Notes under the pieces: model-generated | Databases searched by the model: none | The model's input: the letters and a program-made list of their open reading frames with translations, nothing else | Told to the model about the DNA's origin: nothing | Shown here: positions 16,336 through 25,235 of the stretch, piece after piece | Layout of the letters: each line of letters opens with the position of its first letter | How positions within the stretch are numbered: position 1 is the stretch's first letter | Translations under genes and position numbers: made by a program | Assembly (NCBI RefSeq): GCF_003315075.1 | Contig: NZ_QNRJ01000016.1 | Location: forward strand, 1-64,000 | Source: Rossellomorea aquimaris | Lineage (GTDB): Bacteria; Bacillota; Bacilli; Bacillales; Bacillaceae_B | DNA: 64,000 nt | Direction of reading: 5' to 3'

Positions 16336-17046
16336 CTATTGCTCAAGCCAATTATAAAATGGTACTGATTTTCGTTTAGGAGAAGCAGCAGAATCATTGG
16401 AAGCTGCGGGGTTTTGATGAGAACGGAAGCGCTGGCTTTGGTTACGCGCATCTTCAATGGTTTTCACACCGTTTTTCTTCCATTCGAATAGAATCCGATC
16501 GATATATCTAAAATTCAGCTTGCCGGATATGACAGCTTCTCTCAATGCTGCTTTAATAATAATAGCATTATGATCATCCTGATCCAACCACATGGCCAGG
16601 GTTTCACATTCTAACGGAGATAGCGGACGACCAAATTCCTGTTCGAATGTCGTGTAAATGTCCGCTTCTTCTTCCATGGATTTCTCCATCTGCTTCATTT
16701 TGGAATCCTGTATTACGAACTCAGCCATTTTTTCCCATAAAGGATTAAGAGAATACTTTTCAAACAGGATTCCATCAGGTGAAGATCCCTCTTCGATCGA
16801 TAGAAACTGTTGTTGCATTAACTTTCTTAAAATAGATGAACAGTATTCAGTAGAAATACTCATAGGTTCCGAGAGCTCTTCTGGTGTCGGGAAATAGTTT
16901 CCCTTTTCCAGATGACCGTAAATTTGCAATAACAGAACAAACTCTGACTCATTTAAACCAAGGGTATTGTAATTTGATAATAATAATTGCGGAATGTTAA
17001 GTGTCCCCTCTTCGATCCAGGACACCATTAAACGTTTATAATCCAT
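16336..17046 (-). CDS. dnaD: Replication initiation/primosome protein DnaD
   Basis: A 236-aa protein that loads helicase at oriC and at PriA restart sites and remodels DNA. The N-terminal winged-helix DDBH1 domain (LGLNESEFVLLLQIYGHLEK) is followed by the DDBH2 domain with FGRPLSPLECETLAMWLDQD and the YxxxIxxxW-type segment FRYIDRILFEWKKNGVKT. The last residues PFYNWLEQ are the usual DnaD ending. The ATG at 17046 is chosen since GAGGTG lies 9 bases upstream; the upstream GTG overlaps that SD. Unlike B. subtilis, 820 bases separate it from asnS. Confidence 0.93.
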   Translation of the reverse strand: MDYKRLMVSWIEEGTLNIPQLLLSNYNTLGLNESEFVLLLQIYGHLEKGNYFPTPEELSEPMSISTEYCSSILRKLMQQQFLSIEEGSSPDGILFEKYSLNPLWEKMAEFVIQDSKMKQMEKSMEEEADIYTTFEQEFGRPLSPLECETLAMWLDQDDHNAIIIKAALREAVISGKLNFRYIDRILFEWKKNGVKTIEDARNQSQRFRSHQNPAASNDSAASPKRKSVPFYNWLEQ

Positions 17047-17067
17047 ATTCGGCACACCTCACTCACT

Positions 17068-17096
17068 AGTATATCATGCTTCAGTATATGTGGACA
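17068..17096 (-). promoter_or_regulatory. Candidate promoter of dnaD
   Basis: Minus strand TATACT (17068-17073) preceded by TG one base away (extended -10). TGTCCA lies 17 bases upstream (17091-17096) as a weak -35. Confidence 0.5.
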
Positions 17097-17240
17097 TGGT
17101 TATGAATTAGAAGAAAGATGGAAATAAGAAAAGATGAGCCGACTTTTCAGGACCAACAAGCCTTTAAGGAACAGTAGGGGCAACTGTATAAAAAATGCTG
17201 TTTTCACAAGGATATTGTTTTGTAACATACGATCTGCTAG

Positions 17241-17388
17241 AAGCTCTGTCAACAAGCTTGTGCTGGATGGTGAGGGGAACAGCTCCGCTTTCCGCGGACG
17301 TTCGGCCGAGCCTCCTCAGCTTCGCTTCCGGGGTCTCGGCACGACCGTACTTCCGCAGGATCTTTAAGAGATTTTCGTGACAGAGCTT
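17241..17388. repeat. GC-rich palindromic intergenic element, copy 2
   Basis: Bounded by a perfect 11-base inverted repeat AAGCTCTGTCA/TGACAGAGCTT. The core has GCTTTCCGCGGACG, GAGCCTCCTCAG, GGGGTCTCGG and TTCCGCAGGA, the reverse-complement orientation of copy 1. It is one of two copies in the 820-base gap between asnS and dnaD. Confidence 0.75.
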
Positions 17389-17530
17389 AAAAGTGTAGAA
17401 ACAATCTAAAAAGACAATTTCTTATGCTACTTTGTAGATCGTTTGTTTTTGGAAACAAAGAATCAATAAATCTACAATAATTTGTGTTTTCTTTCCGTCA
17501 TTTTGCAGTAAAAATATGGATTCACAGAGT

Positions 17531-17660
17531 GGATTGTAGCGGAGGGCACTTGACTCCTGCGGGAGATAGAGGAAAGGTCGAGACCCCACAGGGCAAAAGC
17601 CCGAGGAGGCTCGACTTCCTCCCCGGGGAATCTTGTGCCTGGAGAGAAAAGGAACGGTCC
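17531..17660. repeat. GC-rich palindromic intergenic element, copy 3
   Basis: Same orientation as copy 1: TTGACTCCTGCGGGAGA, GTCGAGACCCCACAGG, CCCGAGGAGGCTCGAC and CCCGGGGAATC. Short flanking inverted pair GGCAC/GTGCC. A fragment CCCCGCGGAAAGTTAGCAT at 17719 may be the remnant of a further copy. The rest of 17389-17796 is AT-rich with nothing I can assign. Confidence 0.65.
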
Positions 17661-17799
17661 CTGTTTTCTAACTACCACTTAGAATAAATTCACTTTCTTG
17701 AAGGTATACAAGCACCATCCCCGCGGAAAGTTAGCATACTATATCAGAAATGAATTCCTACTTTCATCTACAAAGTAGCCACAATCTCAACAAAAAAAG

Positions 17800-17852
17800 A
17801 GCCAAAATAAAAGAACCGGCCGGATTGCTTTTTAAGCAATCCAGGCGGTTCG
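17800..17852 (-). terminator. asnS terminator
   Basis: Minus strand GAACCGCCTGGATTGCTT/AGCAATCCGGCCGGTTC with a 3-4 base loop and two mismatches, followed by TTTTATTTT. A strong intrinsic terminator directly after asnS. Confidence 0.88.
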
Positions 17853-17868
17853 TTGTAGGATGTTTGTA

Positions 17869-19161
17869 TTATGGATATAAACGGTTTAGTAGACGTGGGA
17901 ATGGGATGGTTTCCCTTACGTGTTCTACTCCGCTTATCCAAGCCACCGTTCTTTCAAGTCCAAGACCGAATCCTGAATGAGGAACAGATCCATATTCTCT
18001 TAGTTCCAAGTACCACTTGTACGCATCCGTAGCAAGTTCGTGCTCTTCAATGCGACGTTTCATAAGTTCCGCATCGTGGATACGCTCTGAGCCACCGATA
18101 ATCTCTCCATACCCTTCTGGTGCGATCAGGTCGGCACATAATACGACATCATCACGGTCTGGATCAGGCTGCATATAGAAAGGCTTTAGAGAAGTCGGGT
18201 AATGCGTGATAAATACCGGCTTGTCGTAGCTTTCAGCTATGGCTGTTTCATGTGGAGCTCCGAAATCGTCTCCCCACTCGATATCATCGAACCCTTTTTC
18301 ATGCAATAACTTAAGTGCATCATCATAAGTGATTCGCGGGAAAGGCGCTTTGATCTGCTCTAATTTAGATGTATCTCTTCCTAATCGGTCTAATTCAAGC
18401 TTGCAGTTTTCCAGGACCGATTGAACGATATAAGAAACATATTGCTCCTGCACTTCCAGGTTATCTTTAAAATCATAGAATGCCATTTCAGGCTCGATCA
18501 TCCAGAATTCGATTAAATGACGACGAGTTTTCGATTTCTCCGCTCTGAAAGTCGGTCCGAAAGAGAATACTTTCCCTAATGCCATGGCCGCTGCTTCCAT
18601 GTACAGTTGACCACTCTGAGAAAGGTAGGCATCTTCTTCAAAATATTTAGTGGCAAATAACTCGGTCGTTCCTTCCGGAGCACTGCCAGTCAGGATTGGG
18701 GGATCCACCTTTACGAATCCTTCTTGATTAAAGAACTCATAGGTTGCACGGATGATTTCGTTACGCACTTTCATCACGGCATGCTGTTTACGGGAACGAA
18801 GCCAAAGGTGACGATGATCCATCAGAAATTCTGTTCCGTGCTCCTTCGGTGTAATTGGATAGTCCACTGCTTCATGAATCACTTCTACGCTTTTCACTTG
18901 CAGTTCGTATCCAAACGGCGAACGGGAATCTTCTGAAACCGTTCCTGTAACATATAGAGATGTTTCTTGAGTTAATGATTTTGCTTTTTGAAAGATTTCT
19001 TCTTCCACTTCACTTTTTACGACAACACCTTGAATGAATCCAGTTCCGTCACGAAGCTGAAGAAAGGCAATCTTTCCACTTGAACGTTTGTTGGCAAGCC
19101 AAGCACCAATGGTTACTTCTTCTCCTACAAACTTACTTACTTGAGATATAGTAGTTTTCAC
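17869..19161 (-). CDS. asnS: Asparaginyl-tRNA synthetase
   Basis: A 430-aa class IIb aminoacyl-tRNA synthetase charging tRNA-Asn. The N-terminal OB-fold anticodon-binding domain ([20 protein letters not shown]) precedes the catalytic core with motif 2 around [20 protein letters not shown] and motif 3 [13 protein letters not shown]. The length equals the family norm. GTG start with GGAGGG 8 bases upstream. It has its own sigma-A promoter (19209-19237) and no T-box leader: only 146 bases separate it from aspB and they hold the aspB terminator and this promoter. Confidence 0.96.
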   Translation of the reverse strand: MKTTISQVSKFVGEEVTIGAWLANKRSSGKIAFLQLRDGTGFIQGVVVKSEVEEEIFQKAKSLTQETSLYVTGTVSEDSRSPFGYELQVKSVEVIHEAVDYPITPKEHGTEFLMDHRHLWLRSRKQHAVMKVRNEIIRATYEFFNQEGFVKVDPPILTGSAPEGTTELFATKYFEEDAYLSQSGQLYMEAAAMALGKVFSFGPTFRAEKSKTRRHLIEFWMIEPEMAFYDFKDNLEVQEQYVSYIVQSVLENCKLELDRLGRDTSKLEQIKAPFPRITYDDALKLLHEKGFDDIEWGDDFGAPHETAIAESYDKPVFITHYPTSLKPFYMQPDPDRDDVVLCADLIAPEGYGEIIGGSERIHDAELMKRRIEEHELATDAYKWYLELREYGSVPHSGFGLGLERTVAWISGVEHVRETIPFPRLLNRLYP

Positions 19162-19208
19162 AATTTTTTCCCTCCAAAAAAACTTAAGACGCTTATGTAT
19201 CGTTATTT

Positions 19209-19237
19209 ATTATACATTTACCATTATCCCGCCGCAA
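19209..19237 (-). promoter_or_regulatory. Sigma-A promoter of asnS
   Basis: Minus strand TTGCGG (19232-19237), a 17-base spacer and TATAAT (19209-19214). Confidence 0.75.
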
Positions 19238-19265
19238 TAGATACAGCAAAACGAGATGATTTTAA

Positions 19266-19297
19266 GGAAAAAGCAGACCGAAACGAACGCGGTCTGC
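19266..19297 (-). terminator. aspB terminator
   Basis: Minus strand GCAGACCGCG and CGGTCTGC form an 8-base stem, followed by TTTTTCC. It closes the ypmA-ypmB-aspB unit and separates it from asnS. Confidence 0.8.
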
Positions 19298-19307
19298 AAA
19301 CCTTATA

Positions 19308-20498
19308 TTATTTACTCTTACTGACAACAAATTCATGCATTCTCTCAATTGCTTTTTCGAGTGCATCAAGACTTGTGGCATAAGAAAGTCGGATATTATT
19401 GTCCGATCCGAAACCAGAACCTGGAATAACCGCTACCTTTGCCTCTTCCAGCAGAGCTTTGGTAAATTCGTCCACATTGTTGTAGCCTGTTTTCTCGGCC
19501 GCCTCTGACACATTCGGGAACAGATAGAAAGCACCTTGAGGCTTCAAACAATGAAACCCTGGAATACTATTCAATTTATCAAAAACAATGTTTAGTCGCT
19601 CTTCAAATGCCTGTCTCATTTCCTCTACAGGTTGTTGATCTCCTAAATAGGCAGCAACTGTCCCATATTGTGAAGTCGTCGTTGGGTTAGAGGTAGAATG
19701 ACTGGCAAGATTGGTCATTGCTTTAATGATTGCCTCGTTCCCTGCCGCATATCCAATTCTCCATCCCGTCATGGAATGAGATTTTGACACCCCATTGATC
19801 ACGATGGTTTGCTCTTTAAGTTCCGGAGATAATTCAGCAATAGACGTGTGTGAGTTCCCGTCATACACAAGCTTTTCATAAATCTCGTCTGAAACGATCA
19901 GAATATCGTTCTCTAAGCATACTTCTCCAATCGCTTGTAACTCTTCTTGGGAGTAAAGCATGCCTGTAGGGTTACTAGGTGTGTTGAGAATGACTGCTTT
20001 CGTTTTGGAAGTAATCGTCTCTTTTAACTGCTGTGGAGTAACTTTGTACTCATTCTTTTCTTTCCCTTCAACGATCACGGGAGTTCCTCCGGCAAGCTTC
20101 ACTTGTTCAGGATAGCTGACCCAGTATGGAGTAGGGATGATGACTTCATCATTTTCGTTTAAAAGAACTTGAAACAATGTATAAAGGGCATGCTTTGCAC
20201 CACTCGTCACGATGATCTCAGATGGTTTATACGTAAGTTTCTGATCTGTTTCAAATTTATGGATGATAGCTTCTTTTAATTTGGCCATACCACCGGATGG
20301 AGTATACTTTGTGTGGCCTTCAGTCATGGACTCATACGCAGCATTGATGATATGTTCAGGAGTATTAAAGTCAGGTTCACCTGCACCTAAACCGATAACA
20401 TCAATACCCTGTGACTTCATTTCCTTTGCTTTTGCAGTAATCGCTAAAGTCGTTGATGGTGTTAAAGCACTTACTCTGTCAGCTAACGTAAATTTCAT
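19308..20498 (-). CDS. aspB: Aspartate aminotransferase
   Basis: A 396-aa PLP-dependent class I aminotransferase interconverting aspartate/2-oxoglutarate and oxaloacetate/glutamate. Visible are GLGAGEPDFNTP (substrate/cofactor entry), NTPSNPTG, DEIYEKLVYDG with the PLP-ring Asp, and the Schiff-base lysine in VSKSHSMTGWRIGY. Close to the 393 aa of B. subtilis AspB. The start MKFTLADRV has SD AGGGGGA; a longer in-frame start would overlap it. It is the last gene of a ypmA-ypmB-aspB unit, 17 bases after ypmB, and supplies aspartate next to asnS. Confidence 0.94.
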   Translation of the reverse strand: MKFTLADRVSALTPSTTLAITAKAKEMKSQGIDVIGLGAGEPDFNTPEHIINAAYESMTEGHTKYTPSGGMAKLKEAIIHKFETDQKLTYKPSEIIVTSGAKHALYTLFQVLLNENDEVIIPTPYWVSYPEQVKLAGGTPVIVEGKEKNEYKVTPQQLKETITSKTKAVILNTPSNPTGMLYSQEELQAIGEVCLENDILIVSDEIYEKLVYDGNSHTSIAELSPELKEQTIVINGVSKSHSMTGWRIGYAAGNEAIIKAMTNLASHSTSNPTTTSQYGTVAAYLGDQQPVEEMRQAFEERLNIVFDKLNSIPGFHCLKPQGAFYLFPNVSEAAEKTGYNNVDEFTKALLEEAKVAVIPGSGFGSDNNIRLSYATSLDALEKAIERMHEFVVSKSK

Positions 20499-20515
20499 TG
20501 CAGTATTCCCCCTGA

Positions 20516-20992
20516 TCATAAATTTTCAATTTTTCTCCACCATTCTCCAGTAGAAAACAGCAGGTAGAAGTAATTTAAATTGTCTTGTTGATCCAAGTAG
20601 GTGATTTCCCATACAGGCCCAACAGATTCATATCCTAAACGTACCGATAATAATTCCTTCGGTTGTTTTTCCTCATTTAGTTTATTGATTGCCTGTTCTT
20701 TTGAGATACCATCTGCCCATTTTTTCTGGATTATTTCCCCTTTTTTATTGGGTACCCAAGCCACGAGCTTCTCATTTTGATCATCCTTGCCTGTCACAAC
20801 AACATATGACTTAGATCCGTTATAGAAGCTTGTGTTTTCAACTTCAACGATAGCCGTTTCAGCTTTCACTCTATCCAGAGCTTTCTCTGCCTGATTATCC
20901 AACGGGTTCCGTGAAACTTGATAAAGTACTACCGAAGCCGTTATCCCAATGACTAAGAACAATAGGGCGAAAATTGTTATCCATTTTTTCAT
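20516..20992 (-). CDS. ypmB: YpmB, membrane-anchored DUF5590 protein
   Basis: A 158-aa protein with an N-terminal membrane anchor (WITIFALLFLVIGITASVVL) and an extracytoplasmic part with two PepSY-like subdomains: YVVVTGKDDQNEKLVAWVPN and VRLGYESVGPVWEITYLD. The family fold is cystatin-like; in B. subtilis this locus encodes TseB/YpmB, a partner of a class A/B PBP, which I recall rather than read here. ATG at 20992 is chosen with AGAGTGA upstream. It lies 12 bases after ypmA and 17 before aspB. Confidence 0.85.
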   Translation of the reverse strand: MKKWITIFALLFLVIGITASVVLYQVSRNPLDNQAEKALDRVKAETAIVEVENTSFYNGSKSYVVVTGKDDQNEKLVAWVPNKKGEIIQKKWADGISKEQAINKLNEEKQPKELLSVRLGYESVGPVWEITYLDQQDNLNYFYLLFSTGEWWRKIENL

Positions 20993-21004
20993 TACAATCA
21001 CTCT

Positions 21005-21175
21005 TTATGTACGATATATTGTTAATACTGCTTGATTCTGATCTTCCGGATCTAAGGCTAAACCAAACATATAATCATCTTTTTTTAAGGTTCTATTTAA
21101 TGTATCAACCACTTTATATAAGTTATCCGTATATTCGATACGAACGGTGGAAAGAATTTCAATTCGGCTCTCCAT
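21005..21175 (-). CDS. ypmA: YpmA family small protein
   Basis: A 56-aa cytosolic protein almost colinear with B. subtilis YpmA: starts MESRIEILSTVRIEYTDNLY, contains VVDTLNRTLKK and MFGLALDPED, and ends AVLTIYRT. Excellent SD AAGGAGG before ATG. The family is conserved in Bacillus (DUF4264-type) with unknown function. First gene of the ypmA-ypmB-aspB unit. It is shorter than 60 codons and easy to miss. Confidence 0.9.
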   Translation of the reverse strand: MESRIEILSTVRIEYTDNLYKVVDTLNRTLKKDDYMFGLALDPEDQNQAVLTIYRT

Positions 21176-21357
21176 GGTGTTCCTCCTTTTACCCGCTTAC
21201 TTAAGATATTCCTCTATGAAAAAACATTTTTTCTACTCATGACGCCACTGCTATCCGCCACACTATGAGTAAGAAACGCTACCCACATTATAACAACATT
21301 AATGGCTATTATGGTAGAGCGTATCCGAAAAAACTATATTCTAATCCACACTCCGTT

Positions 21358-21395
21358 CAGGCTGACAGCGTTGTCAGCCTGACTTTCTTTCTTTC
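21358..21395 (+). terminator. Orphan plus-strand terminator
   Basis: CAGGCTGACA/TGTCAGCCTG is a perfect 10-base stem with a 4-base loop, followed on the plus strand by ACTTTCTTTCTTTC. No convincing plus-strand gene precedes it, and on the minus strand there is no U-run, although the minus-strand gene at 21400 ends just upstream. Confidence 0.6.
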
Positions 21396-21399
21396 AGCA

Positions 21400-22245
21400 T
21401 TAGTGTGTTCCGTCCTCTTCTTTAAACACTCCATCTTCTTGATCAAAGGTAAGTACTTCGTAGTTTCGCTTATTAAATTTGATGGCGATCAATCCATGTT
21501 GCCCAGTTAAATACAGATCAATCCACGCCTCGTTGATGGCTTCGAGCATTTCACCATTAAGAAGCCTTTCCTTAGAACGGTACAGTAAAGCCGTTTGAGG
21601 ATCGATATGCTTCAGAAGACTGTGAGACATGCTTTCCGATTTAGAATGAAGAGGTATTTTGACAATATTGACGTTCTTTAGGGGTTTTGTAAGTAAAACC
21701 TTTTCAGAATGCAATGATTGTGAGCTCAGCCACAAAAAGCGATGATGGAAGAAGGTAATGGAAAAGTCCAATCCCTCTCCTTTGTCATTGTCTTCATGCA
21801 TCACATTTAATGCTAATTCTTTTGAAAGCGGGTATGACTGATCTTCTGTAATCGTGTGTATCGTAAAGGAACCTTTTTTCTGTATTGCTTCAGCCAGGGA
21901 TCTACCCGTTATTATTTCTTTTATGGAGTACTTCTTATCAAGTTCAGTAATCATATCCTCATGCACTTCTCTTTTTTCCGTGAGGATGATTCCCTTAATG
22001 TTGTCAATATGCATTTGATTCAAATAATAATATAATTGTTTACTTTCCTGAAGGGGTCCGGTATTAATTAAATAATTTTTCCCGGAAGCTAAATGAAGAA
22101 CTGCTACCTCCCCTTTTAAAACAGGAAGAAAACTAATCGCATACTCCTCATGTGATACATGTAAATCCACCTGAGGCACTTTCATTCCATAGGCATTTGA
22201 AATGACAAGGAAAAAAGTCAGCATTACCGAAAAGATCACTCTCAT
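21400..22245 (-). CDS. Secreted metallo-beta-lactamase-fold protein lacking the active site
   Basis: A 281-aa protein with a signal peptide (MRVIFSVMLTFFLVISNAYG). The rest resembles the C-terminal metallo-beta-lactamase-like domain of ComEC: AVLHLASGKNYLINTGP, then YYYLNQMHIDNIKGIILTEK. Where active enzymes have T-H-x-H-x-D-H, this protein has TEKREVHEDMI, so the zinc ligands are lost. Later segments (FLWLSSQSLHSEKVLL, VNIVKIPLHSKSESM) fit the same fold. SD GGAGG lies 7 bases before ATG. It lies between dinG and ypmA, where I do not recall a gene in B. subtilis. Likely a binding or structural role; function unknown. Confidence 0.68.
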   Translation of the reverse strand: MRVIFSVMLTFFLVISNAYGMKVPQVDLHVSHEEYAISFLPVLKGEVAVLHLASGKNYLINTGPLQESKQLYYYLNQMHIDNIKGIILTEKREVHEDMITELDKKYSIKEIITGRSLAEAIQKKGSFTIHTITEDQSYPLSKELALNVMHEDNDKGEGLDFSITFFHHRFLWLSSQSLHSEKVLLTKPLKNVNIVKIPLHSKSESMSHSLLKHIDPQTALLYRSKERLLNGEMLEAINEAWIDLYLTGQHGLIAIKFNKRNYEVLTFDQEDGVFKEEDGTH

Positions 22246-22317
22246 TTTCAATCCTCCAGTTTTCACATCTACTCTTTAGGTTGTGTTAAAGAGTAAAATT
22301 TATCACTGAAGTTTAGT

Positions 22318-25119
22318 CTAGAGCCAATCTTCAATCCATGAAACCAAATCAAATAAATCTCCTTCTTTTAGTTCCATTGAAGGAATCGACTGCAAGAAAG
22401 CCTTACCGTACCTTGTCGTCATCACTCTTCGGTCATATACAATCACGATTCCCCGATCACTGCTTCTTCTAATCAGCCTTCCTACCCCTTGCTTGAACCG
22501 AATAATCGCTTCGGGTAAAGAGTGAGAAGAAAACGGGTTCTTCCCTTGGGCCTTGAGGATATCTGATTTTGCCTGATTGACAGGCTCGTCAGGTGGTGAA
22601 AATGGAAGTCTGACCATGGCAAGACAAGACAGGTCTTCTCCTGGAATGTCTACACCCTCCCAGAAACTACTCGTTCCAAATAAAATCGCCTTGTCAAATC
22701 GCTGGAAGTTCTTTGTCAGCCGTGTACGACTTCCTGATGTGATTCCTTGTGCCATTAATACATATTCCTCTAATAATCCACTTTCTTTCATCAGCTCATA
22801 CGTTTTCCTTAACATATCGTAAGACGTAAATAAGATGAGCATTCGCCCTTTAGTCGCTTGAGCCACTCCAATTAAATGCGAGCTTATTGCTTCAATATAC
22901 TCTTCACTTTGAACTTGCTGAATTTCAGGGACGTCTGTTGGGACGAACAATCTGGAAACTTCATTGTAGTCAAAAGGAGAAGTAAGCTGTAACTGCTTTA
23001 CCCCTTGACCTATGAGTCCAATCTCGTTTAAGAAGTAATTGAAAGACCCGCTGACGGTCAGGGTAGCTGAAGTAAGGACGACACTTTTCTTTTTGGCAAA
23101 GATCTCATCTTGAAGATTACGATTGACGGTAACTGGTTGAGCTTGGATAGAAAGACTATTCGGTAATGATCTTGTATCTCCATCTAACCAGAGAACATGG
23201 TTGTTCATTTCTCTTAAAAAGACGGTTTGAAAATTCATTCTCAACTCTGCCCAATCCACTAAAAAGCTGTAGAATTCTTCAATCAAGGCTTTTTCTTTAT
23301 CCTGCAGCTTGATCTTCTTATCCTTGATTGTCTCCAGAATCTGCTGAAACTCCTTTTCCACAAACTTCATTCCTGAAATAACCCGTTCCATGGACATGAG
23401 TACAGGTTGGAAGTAGCTGCTCTTCTTCATTTCGTCCGTAATTCTCAGCTGTATTTTTTGTACCCCGGTTCTCTTTTTGGCTTTCTTATAGAAAACGCTC
23501 GTCAACACTCCGATGGCCTCTTCTAAATCAATGTAAAACTGACTAATACGAGAATTCAATTCAAATGAGTGGGTATTCATTTGAACTGAATGGTTGGAAA
23601 TAAGCTGATCAAGTCGATAGAACAACTGTTTTTGGTCCAGAGTTCCTAACTGGGAAGTACTAAACTTAATGGAGAGATAATCCATTACAACTCCAAGATG
23701 CTGTCTTGCTGACTTCTCCAGATGATGAGCCTCATCTATCACTAAGTAATCGTAAGGAGGCAGCATGCTGCTTTCCTTCACAATATCAGTCAGAAGCATT
23801 GAGTGATTTGTAATGATGATATCTGCTTCTTGAGCACTCTTTCTTGCGAAAAGATAGAAGTCTTTCCCCACCCAGGGATCTTTCGTATGAGGTAAGTGCC
23901 ATCCGTCATGTTTTAGACGATTCCAGAACAACTGCCCCCCGGAAGTAAGGTTAAGTTCATCCATATCACCGGACTCTGTTCGTGTAAGCCATACCAGAAT
24001 TTGCATCTTTGTCAGTACTACGTCATATTGAGACTCATCTTCCCTGAGAGACTGTTCAAACTTGAACAGGTTTATGTAATGATTTTTCCCTTTTAGTAGT
24101 ACGGTTCTGAATGGTGTAGGGCTTATTTTTTCCAATAATTTAATTTCTTTATGAAGTAATTGCTCTTGCAATTGGATGGTGTATGTACTGATGACCACTT
24201 TTTCATGAGAGCCCTTGGCAAACATGACCGCAGGCCATAAGTACCCCAGTGACTTGCCAACCCCTGTCCCCGCTTCTATGACCACATGCCGGGATTCATG
24301 AAAAGCATGTTGAATCTCATCCATCATCTCCATTTGCTGCACTCTCTTCTCATAGAAGGGAACATATTGTGCCAAGTGTTCTTCTATATCAGGTTCATCA
24401 ACATGGAGCTCTTCAATAGGTGGAACATCTTTCTTTGAAGCATCTTTCTTCCGAAGAGCCAGTCCTCGATACACCTCTAACTGTCGTGGAAGATCCTCTA
24501 CGTGTTTTTGTTTCTCACTCACAATTCTGTCAAACAATAAGGAAAGATCACTTTTCAAATGACGTGAAAGCTTGTGAAGATTTTCGAGTGTGACTAAGGG
24601 CAGCTTTGACAATTCTTCAATAAAATAAAGAAGAATTTCGGCTGTCACATAGGCATCACTGTCTGCCTGGTGAGGCCTTACGTGGCTTAATTCCAATGAA
24701 TTGGATAATTCCGTCAGCTTAAAACTGTCTGCTGATGGTAAGACCACTTTAGCTAATTCTACTGTATCGAAGCTAGGACCCGTAAATGGATTATATCCTG
24801 CATCTTCCAGTTCTGCTTGAAGAAATGATAGATCGAATTGAACGTTGTGAGCAACAAAAACGCCATGATTCAGAAGCTCAAGTATTTTCGGTGCAATTTC
24901 ATGAAAAGCTGGAGCGTCCTTGACCATATCATCATTGATCCCCGTCAATTCCTCAATAAACGCAGGAATCGGTTTTCCAGGTGAAACAAATGATGTAAAT
25001 TGATCAATGATTTTTCCGCTTTCTATAATAACCGCTGATAGTTGAATGATTTTTTCTCCCTTTTTAGGAGAATTCCCTGTTGTTTCAAGATCGATAACAA
25101 CGAGTTTAAATGGGTACAT
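22318..25119 (-). CDS. dinG: ATP-dependent helicase DinG with N-terminal 3'-5' exonuclease
   Basis: A 933-aa fusion typical of Firmicutes (B. subtilis DinG/YpvA about 931 aa). The DEDD exonuclease domain (residues 1-170) shows VVIDLETTGNSP, VAHNVQFDLSFL and HQADSDAYVT. The XPD-like helicase domain follows, with Walker A EAGTGVGKS (near 285), DEAH in VIDEAHHLEK, and motif VI QGVGRLIRR. The Firmicute form lacks the Fe-S cysteines of E. coli DinG. Start: ATG at 25119 (MYPFKLVVID); the GTG at 25128 is nearer the weak AAAGG. It acts in repair of structured or damaged DNA. Confidence 0.92.
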   Translation of the reverse strand: MYPFKLVVIDLETTGNSPKKGEKIIQLSAVIIESGKIIDQFTSFVSPGKPIPAFIEELTGINDDMVKDAPAFHEIAPKILELLNHGVFVAHNVQFDLSFLQAELEDAGYNPFTGPSFDTVELAKVVLPSADSFKLTELSNSLELSHVRPHQADSDAYVTAEILLYFIEELSKLPLVTLENLHKLSRHLKSDLSLLFDRIVSEKQKHVEDLPRQLEVYRGLALRKKDASKKDVPPIEELHVDEPDIEEHLAQYVPFYEKRVQQMEMMDEIQHAFHESRHVVIEAGTGVGKSLGYLWPAVMFAKGSHEKVVISTYTIQLQEQLLHKEIKLLEKISPTPFRTVLLKGKNHYINLFKFEQSLREDESQYDVVLTKMQILVWLTRTESGDMDELNLTSGGQLFWNRLKHDGWHLPHTKDPWVGKDFYLFARKSAQEADIIITNHSMLLTDIVKESSMLPPYDYLVIDEAHHLEKSARQHLGVVMDYLSIKFSTSQLGTLDQKQLFYRLDQLISNHSVQMNTHSFELNSRISQFYIDLEEAIGVLTSVFYKKAKKRTGVQKIQLRITDEMKKSSYFQPVLMSMERVISGMKFVEKEFQQILETIKDKKIKLQDKEKALIEEFYSFLVDWAELRMNFQTVFLREMNNHVLWLDGDTRSLPNSLSIQAQPVTVNRNLQDEIFAKKKSVVLTSATLTVSGSFNYFLNEIGLIGQGVKQLQLTSPFDYNEVSRLFVPTDVPEIQQVQSEEYIEAISSHLIGVAQATKGRMLILFTSYDMLRKTYELMKESGLLEEYVLMAQGITSGSRTRLTKNFQRFDKAILFGTSSFWEGVDIPGEDLSCLAMVRLPFSPPDEPVNQAKSDILKAQGKNPFSSHSLPEAIIRFKQGVGRLIRRSSDRGIVIVYDRRVMTTRYGKAFLQSIPSMELKEGDLFDLVSWIEDWL

Positions 25120-25186
25120 GTTCTTCACTGCCTTTATTTAGATCCTGCATCATACTCTTATGATTTCTAAATAAGTGTACCATAAA

Positions 25187-25229
25187 CAAAAAAGCAAGTC
25201 TCCTATTCACAAATGAGGAGACTTGCCGC
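25187..25229 (-). terminator. panBCD terminator
   Basis: Minus strand CAAGTCTCC/GGAGACTTG with a 13-base loop, followed by CTTTTTTG. It lies just after panD and ahead of dinG. Confidence 0.85.
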
Positions 25230-25235
25230 TTTCTT

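Noticed and set aside
17134-17687. Short ORFs on both strands between dnaD and asnS
   Set aside because: They arise from the GC-rich palindromic elements, which recur elsewhere with unlike frames.
19162-19307. T-box leader for asnS
   Set aside because: The gap holds only the aspB terminator and a sigma-A promoter; no T-box sequence or specifier stem is present.
21265-21510. 81-aa plus-strand ORF starting MSKKRYPHYN
   Set aside because: No SD, it runs through a terminator hairpin and then antisense into the end of the gene at 21400; kept only as a remark on the orphan terminator.
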